The notes: a model not told the origin generated them from the letters alone. Shown: positions 53,755-63,490, counted from the stretch's first letter. The stretch is DNA of 64,000 nt from an uncultured Flavobacteriales bacterium (GCA_905480125.1 CAJQPE010000028.1:1-64000), one strand, 5' to 3'. Numbers and translations are program-made.

Positions 53755-55226
53755 CTTAACGCACTTACAAAAGCAACAGACTTTTTAATGTCTTCATGCA
53801 AATACCTATCATCTTTGACGAACGAAACTGTTTTTCTGTAATCAGCAACAAATTGAGCCAAAACCTCTGATGTTTTTTCAGTTCTAAACTCAATCGCCTG
53901 AGCAGCATTGAGCAATTCTATTGCTAAAAGTTTTTCTAAATTCTCTACTACCTTGTGGCATTTAGTAGCCGCGTTCGCCCCCATACTAACATGATCCTCT
54001 TGTCCTTGCGATGAATCAATAGTGTCAACGGATGCCGGAGCGCATAAATGCTTGTTCTGGCTTGCAATAGATGCCGCAGTATATTGAGGAATCATAAAAC
54101 CAGAATTCAACCCTGAATTTGCAACTAAAAATACTGGTAGTCCACGCTCACCTCCTATTAGTTTGTAAACTCTTCTTTCTGATATACTGCCAAGTTCTGC
54201 AACTGCAATTGCTAAAAAATCGAGGGAAATAGCTAGTGGCTGCCCGTGGAAATTACCTGCAGAAATTATCTTATCTTCATCTGGGAAAATTGTAGGATTA
54301 TCAGTAACTGAATTTATCTCGGTTTCAAAAACGGAAGTTATATATGTTATTGCGTCTTTCGATGCTCCATGAACTTGCGGCATACAACGAAACGAATATG
54401 GATCTTGAACGTGCTCTTTTTTACGTGCTATAATTTCACTGCCCTTAACGTAAGAAAATATATTACGAGCTGTTTCCAACTGCCCAGCATGGCCACGAAC
54501 ATGATGAACATCATCATGAAAAGGCTCCAGCCTGCCATCGAAAGCATCTAAAGATAACGCACCAATTTTATCAGCTAGTTCTGACAATTTTGTAGCTTGA
54601 ATTAAATTCCAAACACCATAGGCACTCATAAACTGTGTTCCATTAAGTAGTGCTAGTCCTTCTTTTGAATGTAATTCAATCGGAAACCAATTTAGTTCCT
54701 TAAGCACATCTTCCGAGTTCCTTTTCTGTCCTTTATAATATACTTCACCCATTCCAATTAAAGCCAAAGCCAAGTGTGCCAATGGAGCTAAATCTCCGGA
54801 AGCGCCTAATGAGCCTTGCTGGTATACGACAGGAAGAATATCATTATTGTAAAAATCAACGAGGCGTTCAATAGTTATCAACTGCACTCCAGAATGGCCA
54901 TAAGAAAGTCCTTGAATCTTGAGGAGTAGCATCAACTTCACAATATTCTGGGGAACCTCATCACCAATGCCACAAGCATGAGACATTACCAAGTTCTTCT
55001 GTAAAATGCCTAAGTCATCATTTGAAATAGATGTATTACAAAGTGAACCAAAACCTGTGTTAATACCATAAATAGGATCAGAATGCGTTTTAATTTTTTC
55101 GTTTAAATAGTTTCGACACTTCACAACAAGATGTTTTACCTCATCAGACAATTCAATTTTCGTTTGCAGGATATCAGCTAGCTTAGATATCGTTAATTTC
55201 TCTTTCGATATTTGATGCACTCTCAT
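53751..55226 (-). CDS. hutH: Histidine ammonia-lyase
   Basis: A 491-residue lyase that deaminates histidine to urocanate with a self-formed MIO group. The MIO tripeptide lies in QGSLGASGDLAPLAHLALAL. YGINTGFGSLCNTSISND and MSHACGIGDEVPQN agree with the histidine enzymes of Bacteroidota; related tyrosine lyases from flexirubin clusters share the SH pair, so a different aromatic substrate is not fully excluded. No hutU, hutI or hutG is present nearby. It lies seven bases downstream of the SDR gene and in line with hisS. Confidence 0.93.
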   Translation of the reverse strand: MRVHQISKEKLTISKLADILQTKIELSDEVKHLVVKCRNYLNEKIKTHSDPIYGINTGFGSLCNTSISNDDLGILQKNLVMSHACGIGDEVPQNIVKLMLLLKIQGLSYGHSGVQLITIERLVDFYNNDILPVVYQQGSLGASGDLAPLAHLALALIGMGEVYYKGQKRNSEDVLKELNWFPIELHSKEGLALLNGTQFMSAYGVWNLIQATKLSELADKIGALSLDAFDGRLEPFHDDVHHVRGHAGQLETARNIFSYVKGSEIIARKKEHVQDPYSFRCMPQVHGASKDAITYITSVFETEINSVTDNPTIFPDEDKIISAGNFHGQPLAISLDFLAIAVAELGSISERRVYKLIGGERGLPVFLVANSGLNSGFMIPQYTAASIASQNKHLCAPASVDTIDSSQGQEDHVSMGANAATKCHKVVENLEKLLAIELLNAAQAIEFRTEKTSEVLAQFVADYRKTVSFVKDDRYLHEDIKKSVAFVSALS

Positions 55227-55233
55227 AACTAAA

Positions 55234-56277
55234 CTACTTTTTTAATAATTGTAAGGCGTTCATTTTTGAAATCATATCTCCCATAGTTTCCATTAAAGGT
55301 CGGTACTTCATACCCAAACTATTCATACTTTTTGTTGCATTTAAACTGATAGGATAACCTACATTTCTTTTTACAAAAGTAAATGTTGAACCGAACATCC
55401 AACCAATTATATAAAGTAAGAACTTTGGTGCCTTCATTATCGGAAGTGGATACTTATTTCCGTATTTTCCTTTCAATAAACTGGCAAAGTCGAACATGTT
55501 TATAGTCTGTTCACATAAAATATATCTGCCTTCTGCTGCTTCAGATTCTAGCCCAAGAATATGAGCCTTTGCAACTTCCCTAACGTCTACAAATCCAAAA
55601 TCTAAATTAGGTGCCCCTGTATAAAATTTCCCACCAAGCATATCTTGTATAAAGCTTATACTGCCCGAGTTAGATGTTTTAGACAATGGAGGGCCCATTA
55701 CAAAAGATGGATTCATAACAATCAATTTCCAGTTAGATTGTTCTTTTTCTAGCTTCCAAGCCTCTCTTTCTGCCAATACTTTTGAATATGAATATGGTTG
55801 ATGTTGCAAAGTGCTCGTTTCATTAAAGTTCTTTTCTGTGAATTCTTTAAGACCAAGATTAGCCATATCGGAGTTATCCCCGAACACTGCCGCTACACTT
55901 GAAGTAAGAATCACCTTCTTAATCGTACCAGATTTACTTGCTGCATTAAGCACATTTTTTGTTCCCATTAGCGCAGGGTCGACAAGTTCCTTTTGCGGGT
56001 CTTTGAATTTTAAAACAAAAGGGGAAGCTATGTGAAAAACTGCTGAACAACCTTTAGCGGGTTCATCATAAGAGCCTTCTTTCAGTAATGAAGCCTCATA
56101 CAATTTAATGGCTCCTTCACAACTTTCTGCTATATCTAGCAGGTGTTGGTACTTCTTCAAATTCGTTTTTTTGCGAACAGTTAGCCTAACAGTATATCCA
56201 TTTTCTAATAGATACTTAACAACCCAAGAACCGACATATCCAGTTCCTCCAGTAACCAATACAGTTTTATACAACAC
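55234..56277 (-). CDS. Extended SDR reductase, dihydroflavonol-reductase-like
   Basis: A 347-residue NAD(P)-dependent short-chain dehydrogenase of the extended type. The cofactor loop is VLVTGGTGYVGSWVVKYLLE and the catalytic Tyr-Lys is PYSYSKVLAEREAW, with VILTSSVAAVFGD supplying the Ser. The overall pattern resembles dihydroflavonol 4-reductase/cinnamoyl-CoA-reductase-like proteins, which in bacteria reduce diverse carbonyls. Its start overlaps the hisS end by 11 bases and hutH follows after seven bases, so all three are probably co-transcribed. Confidence 0.85.
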   Translation of the reverse strand: MLYKTVLVTGGTGYVGSWVVKYLLENGYTVRLTVRKKTNLKKYQHLLDIAESCEGAIKLYEASLLKEGSYDEPAKGCSAVFHIASPFVLKFKDPQKELVDPALMGTKNVLNAASKSGTIKKVILTSSVAAVFGDNSDMANLGLKEFTEKNFNETSTLQHQPYSYSKVLAEREAWKLEKEQSNWKLIVMNPSFVMGPPLSKTSNSGSISFIQDMLGGKFYTGAPNLDFGFVDVREVAKAHILGLESEAAEGRYILCEQTINMFDFASLLKGKYGNKYPLPIMKAPKFLLYIIGWMFGSTFTFVKRNVGYPISLNATKSMNSLGMKYRPLMETMGDMISKMNALQLLKK

Positions 56278-57613
56278 AGCTATGAATTAATTGTTCAATG
56301 GTTAGGCTAGCTTGCTCTCCAGTTTCCATATCCTTAACTGTTAGTATTCCGTTCGCTATTTCTGTTTCCCCTACCATTACTACTTTTCTTGCGCCCTTTT
56401 CGTTAGCATATTTCATCTGCTTTTTCATTTTAGCAGAATCGGGGTATAACTCGGAACTAATTTCATTGGCCCGCAACTGGGCCAATAAACCTAGGCAGTA
56501 TAATGCTTCTTTTTCTCCGAAATTCACAAATAGAACATCCAATATTGTTTCGATATTCTGAGGAAATAAATTTTGGTCATCCATTACATCATAAATACGA
56601 TCGGCACCAAAAGAAATACCAACGCCAGAAATATCTTTTAATCCAAAAATGCCTGTTAAATCATCATAACGCCCACCACCACAAATACTACTTGGAAAAT
56701 CGTCACATACTACCTCAAAAATAGCTCCTGTATAATAGTTCAGTCCGCGAGCAAGCGTAATATCTAATTCAATACTATCAGGTTTGATATTACACGCGAT
56801 AAGATTCTTCAAAATACTTTGCACCTCATCAATTCCTTTTCTTCCTATATCAGTTGTTCCGATTAGAACTTCCAGTTTTTCTAGCTTAAATTCATTGGTG
56901 CCTGCGAAATCAAATATTGGTTCTAACTTAGTAATAGCTTTGCTAGAAATACCTTTTTCATTTAACTCATTAATAACCCCTACTTGACCCACTTTATCGA
57001 ACTTGTCTAAAGCCACAGTTATATCAATCATTCTGTCTGACTCTCCTATTACCTCAGCAATTCCAGCTAATATTTTTCGATTGTTAAGTTTAATTTTGGC
57101 ATTAATATTCAACTTACCAAGCACCTCATCCATTATCTGAACAAGTTCAACTTCGTTTAATAATGAGTTGGACCCAATTACGTCAACATCGCATTGGTAA
57201 AATTCTCTATATCGACCTTTTTGTGGTCTATCTGCTCTCCAAACAGGTTGGATTTGATATCGCTTAAATGGAAAGGAAATATCGTTCTGATTTTGAACAA
57301 CATAACGAGCAAAAGGAACTGTTAAATCGTAACGTAAAGCTTCCTCCGCATAAGTAGCTTTCTTACCATTCTTACTTTTTTGTAAATCTTTCTCTAAAGA
57401 AGCACCTCGTTTTAGAATTTTGAAAATAAGTCTATCCCCTTCTTCACCATATTTACCCAACAACGTTTCTGTTTTCTCCATCGCTGGAGTTTCAATCGAC
57501 CGGTACCCATACTTTTGAAACACAGTAGAAATGGCATCGAAAATATAATTTCGCTTCACCATTTCTTTTGGTCCAAAATCTCTGGTTCCTTTAGGTATAG
57601 ATGGTTTACTCAT
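56267..57613 (-). CDS. hisS: Histidyl-tRNA synthetase (eukaryote-like type)
   Basis: A 448-residue class II synthetase that charges tRNA-His. Start phrase SIPKGTRDFGPKEMVKRNYI. Motif 2 reads VWRADRPQKGRYREFYQCDV, closer to the eukaryotic GRYREFYQCDFD than the usual bacterial form. The HisA-type motif is LARGLNYYTGAIFEV. A C-terminal anticodon-binding domain ends the protein. ATG at 57613 is chosen; seven extra codons at the track start are unlikely. TACTTTTG sits 18 bases upstream as a possible -7 box. Confidence 0.96.
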   Translation of the reverse strand: MSKPSIPKGTRDFGPKEMVKRNYIFDAISTVFQKYGYRSIETPAMEKTETLLGKYGEEGDRLIFKILKRGASLEKDLQKSKNGKKATYAEEALRYDLTVPFARYVVQNQNDISFPFKRYQIQPVWRADRPQKGRYREFYQCDVDVIGSNSLLNEVELVQIMDEVLGKLNINAKIKLNNRKILAGIAEVIGESDRMIDITVALDKFDKVGQVGVINELNEKGISSKAITKLEPIFDFAGTNEFKLEKLEVLIGTTDIGRKGIDEVQSILKNLIACNIKPDSIELDITLARGLNYYTGAIFEVVCDDFPSSICGGGRYDDLTGIFGLKDISGVGISFGADRIYDVMDDQNLFPQNIETILDVLFVNFGEKEALYCLGLLAQLRANEISSELYPDSAKMKKQMKYANEKGARKVVMVGETEIANGILTVKDMETGEQASLTIEQLIHSCVV

Positions 57614-57685
57614 AATCTTACATTTGAACTTCAAAAGTAATCTTTTGTGGCTTTATTTAGTGCATTTCATTACCTTGGGCAATTG

Positions 57686-58807
57686 ATGGATAAGAGGTAT
57701 AATATTTTAATCGTTGAAAACGATAGTCAACTTTTCCGAATTTGGGAAGATATCATTTCAGAGCCATCTAGAAATATTATTCATGCTGCTTCAGGTTATG
57801 AAGCCCTTCGAAAAATTATTGAAGAGGATATTCATTTGGTTATTACAGATATTGATATGCCGATTAAGAATGGTCCACAAATGAATGGGTTGGAGCTAAT
57901 TAAGCACATTCGTTCAAAATCGAAATATAGCTCCATCAGCGTTATATTCACTGTAGATCAAAATGATTCCCTCGGTGATATTGTGAAAGGCTTAAAGCGC
58001 GGTGCAATCGATTACTTAAGAGAACCGCTTCATCCTGAAATTACTCGTGCTAAAATAGCTACTCACCATAAACTTCATAATAAGCGAACATTATTAAGAC
58101 TTGAAAGAGATAAAACCGAAAAACTACTAAAAAATATATTGCCAGAACAGACTATTAATGAGCTCAAAGTTTCTGGAAAGTCTACTGCCAGGTACTACCC
58201 AATGGCCACCATGTTGTTTACTGATTTTGTAAACTTTACCAAAAGTTCGGAACATCGAGATCCTGGATTAGTAGTGGAGCAATTGAATTACTATTTCTCG
58301 TATTTCGATGATGTGATAGAGGAATACTTTTTAGAAAAAATAAAAACAATAGGAGATTCTTATATGGCCGCTGGAGGGTTGCCAATAAGGAATAAACTCA
58401 ACCCAGTGTTCTGCTGTCTTGCAGCGTTAAAGGTCAGAGATTTTGTTTCAAATGAACTTTTAAATCCAAATTTAGATCCGTGGGAAGTGCGCATTGGCAT
58501 TAATACTGGTCCTATAGTAGCCGGCGTTGTTGGCACAATGAAATACCAGTATGATGTTTGGGGCGATACTGTTAACACTGCTAGCAGGTTGGAGGGTGCC
58601 AGTATTCCTGGAAAAATCAACATCTCTAAATCAACCTATGATTTAGTTAGTGAATACTTTGAATGCGAAGATAGGGGGAAGATTGCAGTAAAAAGTAAAG
58701 GCAAAATAAATATGTATTACCTCAACAATATAAGAAGTAAATATGCTGAGACAAATGACTCATCGGCTCCTAACAAGAAATTCTTAAAGCTTCTCACCGA
58801 AAACTAA
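57686..58807 (+). CDS. Receiver-domain class III adenylate cyclase
   Basis: A 373-residue fusion. Residues 1-130 are a response-regulator receiver (ILIVENDSQ, phospho-acceptor Asp in LVITDIDMPIKNG, and DYLREPLHPEI near the conserved Lys position, which is not evident). A helical linker follows, with KTEKLLKNILPEQTINELK. The cyclase domain has metal Asp residues in MLFTDFVNFTKS and KTIGDSYMAAGG, and DVWGDTVNTASRLEG; the Lys and Asp at the base-contact sites suit ATP instead of GTP. The ATG at 57686 gives a natural receiver start. It probably makes cAMP under control of a sensor kinase located elsewhere. Confidence 0.88.
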   Translation: MDKRYNILIVENDSQLFRIWEDIISEPSRNIIHAASGYEALRKIIEEDIHLVITDIDMPIKNGPQMNGLELIKHIRSKSKYSSISVIFTVDQNDSLGDIVKGLKRGAIDYLREPLHPEITRAKIATHHKLHNKRTLLRLERDKTEKLLKNILPEQTINELKVSGKSTARYYPMATMLFTDFVNFTKSSEHRDPGLVVEQLNYYFSYFDDVIEEYFLEKIKTIGDSYMAAGGLPIRNKLNPVFCCLAALKVRDFVSNELLNPNLDPWEVRIGINTGPIVAGVVGTMKYQYDVWGDTVNTASRLEGASIPGKINISKSTYDLVSEYFECEDRGKIAVKSKGKINMYYLNNIRSKYAETNDSSAPNKKFLKLLTEN

Positions 58808-58816
58808 ATTCAAAAA

Positions 58817-58847
58817 AAAAGCCCCTACGATTATCGCAGGGGCTTTT
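58817..58847. terminator. Bidirectional terminator between cyclase and T9SS gene
   Basis: Hairpin AAAAGCCCCT-A-CGA-TTA-TCG-C-AGGGGCTTTT between convergent genes, with A and T tracts on both sides. Confidence 0.9.
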
Positions 58848-58866
58848 ATTAAGTATAAAGAACTGA

Positions 58867-61800
58867 TTACTTAATTACAATCTTCTCGGTTCTTTCGAAG
58901 CCATCAGATTGAATAGTAACAAAGTAAATTCCAGATTCAACATTGTTTAATCTAAATTCTGCAGTTGTTCCATTAATCAAATCGCTCTTAATCGTTTGCC
59001 CAATTACGTTTCTAATTACGACATTATAATTACCAGCTTCTGATATGCTAACTACGAAGTTCCCGCTGTTAGGGTTTGGATATAGAGTCATCTCAATTGA
59101 GTTATTCAACTCACCTATAGATTGAGGCTCGCCAACAATTACTGTATCAATAACAAAGCAATCAGCTGTTGCATCATCAGTTACTATAACAGTATATGTT
59201 CCTGCAATCAACCCAGTAATAGATGCTGTAGTTTCAGAATTAGACCATGAATAAGTAACAACACCTTGTTCTCCTGATACAGTTGCTGTAGCAGTTCCAT
59301 CAGATGCCCCATTTAAAGTGGCATCAGTAGCAGACACACTTGCAGCTAATGTACAGGTTACAACTACTGGTTCTGAAATTATTACAGAAGCAGTTGCTTC
59401 ACATCCTAGTAAAACATCATCCATTACAGTAACACCATATGTTCCTGCAATTAGTCCAGAAATCATTGATGTTGTAGCTCCGTTAGACCACATGTACGTT
59501 ACAGTACCTTGACCTCCTGTTACAGTTGCCATAGCATCGCCATCACTACCTCCAGCGTTTGTTACATCATTTCCTGAAGCTGTTAACGATATATTACATG
59601 TAGCAGCTGGTTCAGTTAAAGTTACTGATGCAGTAACAGCACAACCAGCAGTAATATCATCTGTTACTGTAACAGTGAATATACCGCCTGCTAAACCATT
59701 GATTACTTGTGTTGCTGCTGCATTATCCCATAAATATGATAGGTTTCCTTGGTTTCCTGCAGCAACAGCTGTAGCTGAACCATCACTTGCTCCAAACGCA
59801 GTTGGATCTATTGATGAAGCCGTTACTGATAAGTTACAAGAAACTGTAACACTTGGATCGGTTACTAACCCTGAGGCGCTCGCTGTACATCCTGCAATTA
59901 CGTCATCAGTTACTGTAACTGAATACGTATTTGTTGGTAAACCTGTAATCATCGAAGTTGTACCTCCGTTTGACCACATGTAAGTTAGGTTGCCTTGAGC
60001 TCCTGAAACTAAAGCTTCGGCAGCGCCATCAGAACCCCCAGCAGTTGTAGCTGCAGTAACACTTAGGTTAGCTAGAATATCGCAGGTTAATGCTGGTTCA
60101 GTAATAGTTACTGTTGCTGAAGCTGAACAACCAGCTACCGTATCATCAGTTACTGTAACAGTATAAATGCCTGCTGTGATATTGACAATAGCCGAAGTAG
60201 TTTCACCATTAGACCATGCATAGGTAATATTTCCTAGCTCTCCTGAAATAGAAGATGATGCAGATCCATCACTACCTCCGTTACTTGTAACGTTTGTTCC
60301 AGAAGCAGTAACTGCAATTGAGCATCCTGCTGGAGGTTCAGATACAATTACACTACCTAATGCTTCACAACCTGTCAATATATCATCCATTACAGTTACA
60401 TCATAGGTTCCGGCAATTAAACCAGAAATCATTGCTGTTGTACCTCCGTTAGACCACATATAAGTTACAGTACCTTGACCTCCTGTTACCATTGCCATAG
60501 CGTCTCCATCACTCCCTCCAGTAGTGGATGCGTCATTTCCTGAAGTTGTTAAAGAGATATTACATGTAGGAGCAGGTTCTATAATTTGTACAGAAAGAGT
60601 ATCTGCACAACCTGTCAATATATCATCCATTACAGTTACATCATAAGTTCCTGCAGTTAGACCAGAAATCATTGCTGTTGTACCTCCGTTAGACCACATG
60701 TACGTTACAGTGCCTTGACCTCCTGTTACAGTTGCCGTAGCGTCTCCATCACTACCTCCGTAAGTAGTTGCGTCATTTCCTGAAGCTGTTACAGATATAT
60801 TACATGTTGGAGCAGGTTCTAAAATTTGTACAGAAAGAGTATCTGCACATCCTGCCAATATATCATCCATTACAGTTACATCATAGGTTCCGGCAATTAA
60901 ACCAGAAATCATTGCTGTTGTACCTCCGTTAGACCACATGTAAGTTACGTTACCTTGACCTCCTGTTAAAGTTGCCGTAGCGTCTCCATCACTACCTCCA
61001 TAAGTAGTTGCGTCATTTCCTGAAACTGTTACAGATATATTACATGTAGGTGCAGGTTCAGATATAATCACACTACCTACTGCTTCACATGCTGCCAATA
61101 TATCATCCATTACAGTTACATCATAGGTTCCTGCAATTAGACCAGAAATCATTGCTGTTGTACCTCCGTTAGACCACATGTAAGTTACATTACCTTGACC
61201 TCCTGTTACAGTTGCCATAGCATCTCCATCACTACCGCCGTAGGTAGTTGCGTCATTTCCTGAAGCTGTTACAGATATATTACATGTAGGTATGCAAGTT
61301 GTAACTTCAAATAAATCAATCGACATATCTCCATCATAACCTGAGCCTAAATAGTTCATAGAATCTATTTGAGTCAATTCGATGTATATAGGTTGACCGA
61401 TATAAGCTGATAAATCAACTCCAATATTTGCCCAAGGATCACTACCTGCTGTTTGATACTGCCCTGTCCAACTGAACTCATTATTAAAAGGACCTGAAGG
61501 AGAGGTTCCTACACCTATATTTAATGTACCCATTGAAGCACCATAAGCATGCATCCAGAAAGATAATTCAGCACCATCTTGAGCATATGTTAAATCAATA
61601 GCCGGAGAAACAATACTGCCTTGGTTAGTTGCAGTGCTAGATGCCTCATAATTCATGTAGTTGGCGCCACTGTGTGCATTATTTGCACCTGTGTTGCCAG
61701 AAGTAGCAGCGTCAGGGATTTCCCATTGACCATTTCCGTTTCCAATATCACCAGTCCAACCAGCACTATTGGCATCAAATTCTTCAGAAAAAACAACACT

Positions 61801-63405
61801 ACTGTTTCCTCCAGAAACGCAAGTTACTCCTGTAGGTGCATTAAAATTCGTCACAAAGCTAAAAGGACCAGTCCATGCACTTCTTCCATTAGCACCACAA
61901 TCTGATCTTACATAAAAATCATAAGATGTCGCAGCAGTTAGACCGGTTACGTTGAAAGGGTTTGTTGTTACACCAAATGTTGTTGGTGTTCCTGTTGGAG
62001 TAAAGCCAGCAGCCCCCAATTCAATATCCCATAAACTACCAGTAGGGTCTGTCCAACCAAGGTCAGCAGCAGTGGCAGTTAGACCTGTTGCAGTTAATAC
62101 TGTTGGTTCTATACAAGTTGGAATTGGATCTATAACTAAATTGTCAACAAATAAATCAGGACCGTAACCTGAGTTGGCAACAAATCTAATTTGAATATCA
62201 TTTCCTGTATAAGTACCAGGAGCAAGGATTATAGTTTCTGTAACCATAGAACCTGGGGTGGTATTTCCTGCTCCATCATTTGATTCTAAGTTGGCACCGC
62301 CTTTTCCCCAGATACTTACCCAAGTACCAGCAGGCAAAACTTTAACCTCAACATTTAATGAATCCAAAGGATATGAGGCGCTGTAACTGTGTGACCAGTC
62401 AAATCGAACCCTAGCATCAACACTAATATTAATTGCTTCTGAAGTCATAATAGCATCATTTGGATTGGGCCAGCCCCAGAAGGATGCTTCAGCAATTCCG
62501 GAACCATTATCACCCCATGTTTGAGTACCGCCTGTTAAGTCCCAACAAGGGATAGGCCAAGTACTAAAATCTTGGGTATAAGTTAAGGAAGCTGTATTAC
62601 ATAATGTACTAAAGCTATAAGGACCAACCCAAGTACTTGTTCCATTAGCACCGCAATCTGCTCTTACATAATAATCGTATGGAGTATTAGCAGTTAACCC
62701 TGTTAAGCTATAAGGGTTTATTACCGATGCAGATGTTGGTGTTCCTGTTGGAGTAAAGCCCGCAGCGCCCAATTCAATATCGAAAAGTATTTCAGCACTT
62801 GTCCAACTTAAATCAGCTGTTGTTGTTGCGATGCTAGTGGCCGTTAAGCTACTTGGTGCAATACAAGTTGGCGTAAAACCTCCAGAAACAACAACTGTAA
62901 AATCAACTACCGAACCCCAGTTAAATGATCCACAAGGGTCAAGAGGCAAGGCGCCACTTTCCCACTGCATTACACGCATACGGGTATTACCATTATACGC
63001 CCCAGCAGGAACTGTAAATCCAAATGCCGAAGGGGCGACAGGAGGAGTTCCAGTCCAAGTACCAATGGATTCAGAGGCATCAAAGATGTCATTTTGATTC
63101 CAATCAATCCAAGCTTCACCTGCCCCTCCGTATGTACCACCACAGGTGCCAAATTGAATATTGGCAGTATAGCTACTGCTAGCTGTAACGCTTACTAATA
63201 AACCAGTTTGGTCTTCAACGCCAGCTACACCTGGACATGCAGCGTAGGCAATTACTGAACCGCCATCGCCAGTTAAGTCAACAGTTTCTGTGTTAGAATC
63301 GCCGGTGAGGCCTGGCCCCCCAAAAGTACAATATTGGGCCAACGTATTAGTTGAAGTTATAGATAGAGTTATAAGTACTATCAGACTTAAGTAAATTTTT
63401 TTCAT
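58867..63405 (-). CDS. Giant T9SS-secreted surface protein with nine SprB repeats
   Basis: A 1512-residue secreted protein. Signal peptide 1-24 (KKIYLSLIVLITLSITSTNT). A GEVED domain follows (about 25-175, AWIDWNQNDIFDASE), then a fibronectin-III unit, a MAM/jellyroll-like domain (QDFSTWPIPCWDL), a second FN3 unit, and a second jellyroll (FSEEFDANSAGWTGDIGNGN). Nine SprB repeats of about 80 residues (716-1435) come next, each with two Cys (CNISVTASGNDATTYGGSDG start, GC near the end). The last 76 residues are a type A T9SS sorting domain (MTLYPNPNSGNFVVSISEAG). Likely an adhesin or matrix protein. It has a full promoter and lies beside a paralogue. Confidence 0.93.
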   Translation of the reverse strand: MKKIYLSLIVLITLSITSTNTLAQYCTFGGPGLTGDSNTETVDLTGDGGSVIAYAACPGVAGVEDQTGLLVSVTASSSYTANIQFGTCGGTYGGAGEAWIDWNQNDIFDASESIGTWTGTPPVAPSAFGFTVPAGAYNGNTRMRVMQWESGALPLDPCGSFNWGSVVDFTVVVSGGFTPTCIAPSSLTATSIATTTADLSWTSAEILFDIELGAAGFTPTGTPTSASVINPYSLTGLTANTPYDYYVRADCGANGTSTWVGPYSFSTLCNTASLTYTQDFSTWPIPCWDLTGGTQTWGDNGSGIAEASFWGWPNPNDAIMTSEAINISVDARVRFDWSHSYSASYPLDSLNVEVKVLPAGTWVSIWGKGGANLESNDGAGNTTPGSMVTETIILAPGTYTGNDIQIRFVANSGYGPDLFVDNLVIDPIPTCIEPTVLTATGLTATAADLGWTDPTGSLWDIELGAAGFTPTGTPTTFGVTTNPFNVTGLTAATSYDFYVRSDCGANGRSAWTGPFSFVTNFNAPTGVTCVSGGNSSVVFSEEFDANSAGWTGDIGNGNGQWEIPDAATSGNTGANNAHSGANYMNYEASSTATNQGSIVSPAIDLTYAQDGAELSFWMHAYGASMGTLNIGVGTSPSGPFNNEFSWTGQYQTAGSDPWANIGVDLSAYIGQPIYIELTQIDSMNYLGSGYDGDMSIDLFEVTTCIPTCNISVTASGNDATTYGGSDGDAMATVTGGQGNVTYMWSNGGTTAMISGLIAGTYDVTVMDDILAACEAVGSVIISEPAPTCNISVTVSGNDATTYGGSDGDATATLTGGQGNVTYMWSNGGTTAMISGLIAGTYDVTVMDDILAGCADTLSVQILEPAPTCNISVTASGNDATTYGGSDGDATATVTGGQGTVTYMWSNGGTTAMISGLTAGTYDVTVMDDILTGCADTLSVQIIEPAPTCNISLTTSGNDASTTGGSDGDAMAMVTGGQGTVTYMWSNGGTTAMISGLIAGTYDVTVMDDILTGCEALGSVIVSEPPAGCSIAVTASGTNVTSNGGSDGSASSSISGELGNITYAWSNGETTSAIVNITAGIYTVTVTDDTVAGCSASATVTITEPALTCDILANLSVTAATTAGGSDGAAEALVSGAQGNLTYMWSNGGTTSMITGLPTNTYSVTVTDDVIAGCTASASGLVTDPSVTVSCNLSVTASSIDPTAFGASDGSATAVAAGNQGNLSYLWDNAAATQVINGLAGGIFTVTVTDDITAGCAVTASVTLTEPAATCNISLTASGNDVTNAGGSDGDAMATVTGGQGTVTYMWSNGATTSMISGLIAGTYGVTVMDDVLLGCEATASVIISEPVVVTCTLAASVSATDATLNGASDGTATATVSGEQGVVTYSWSNSETTASITGLIAGTYTVIVTDDATADCFVIDTVIVGEPQSIGELNNSIEMTLYPNPNSGNFVVSISEAGNYNVVIRNVIGQTIKSDLINGTTAEFRLNNVESGIYFVTIQSDGFERTEKIVIK
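59113..61284 (-). repeat. Tandem SprB repeats (9 units, 240-246 bp)
   Basis: The first cysteine codon of each unit falls at 61284, 61044, 60804, 60564, 60324, 60084, 59838, 59598 and 59355. Units 1-4 (60325-61284) are exactly 240 bp apart and nearly identical in DNA, for example TATATCATCCATTACAGT recurs at the same offset in each. Unit 8 is close in protein to units 1-4 while units 5-7 and 9 are diverged. Confidence 0.9.
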
Positions 63406-63458
63406 AATCAGAAGTTTTTAAATTATTGAGAGTTAGTAAAGCGAAATTAAGTTAATTA

Positions 63459-63490
63459 CAAATATAAACTATTTTAGTTTTCTAGACAAA
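63459..63490 (-). promoter_or_regulatory. Promoter of the giant T9SS gene
   Basis: On the minus strand TTTG, exactly 20 bases, then TATATTTG, a perfect primary-sigma promoter of Bacteroidota. It leaves a leader of about 50 bases before the ATG at 63405. Confidence 0.85.

Noticed and set aside
53751-55226. Tyrosine ammonia-lyase of a flexirubin cluster
   Set aside because: The overall sequence follows Bacteroidota HutH and no ketosynthase, ACP or other flexirubin gene is nearby.
59675-59983. 102-residue plus-strand ORF over the SprB repeats
   Set aside because: Mirror frame of the repetitive T9SS gene; similar shadow frames recur at other repeats.
59113-61284. Regularly spaced repeats that might suggest a CRISPR array
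   Set aside because: The period is 240 bp and units are coding SprB domains, with no short repeat-spacer structure.
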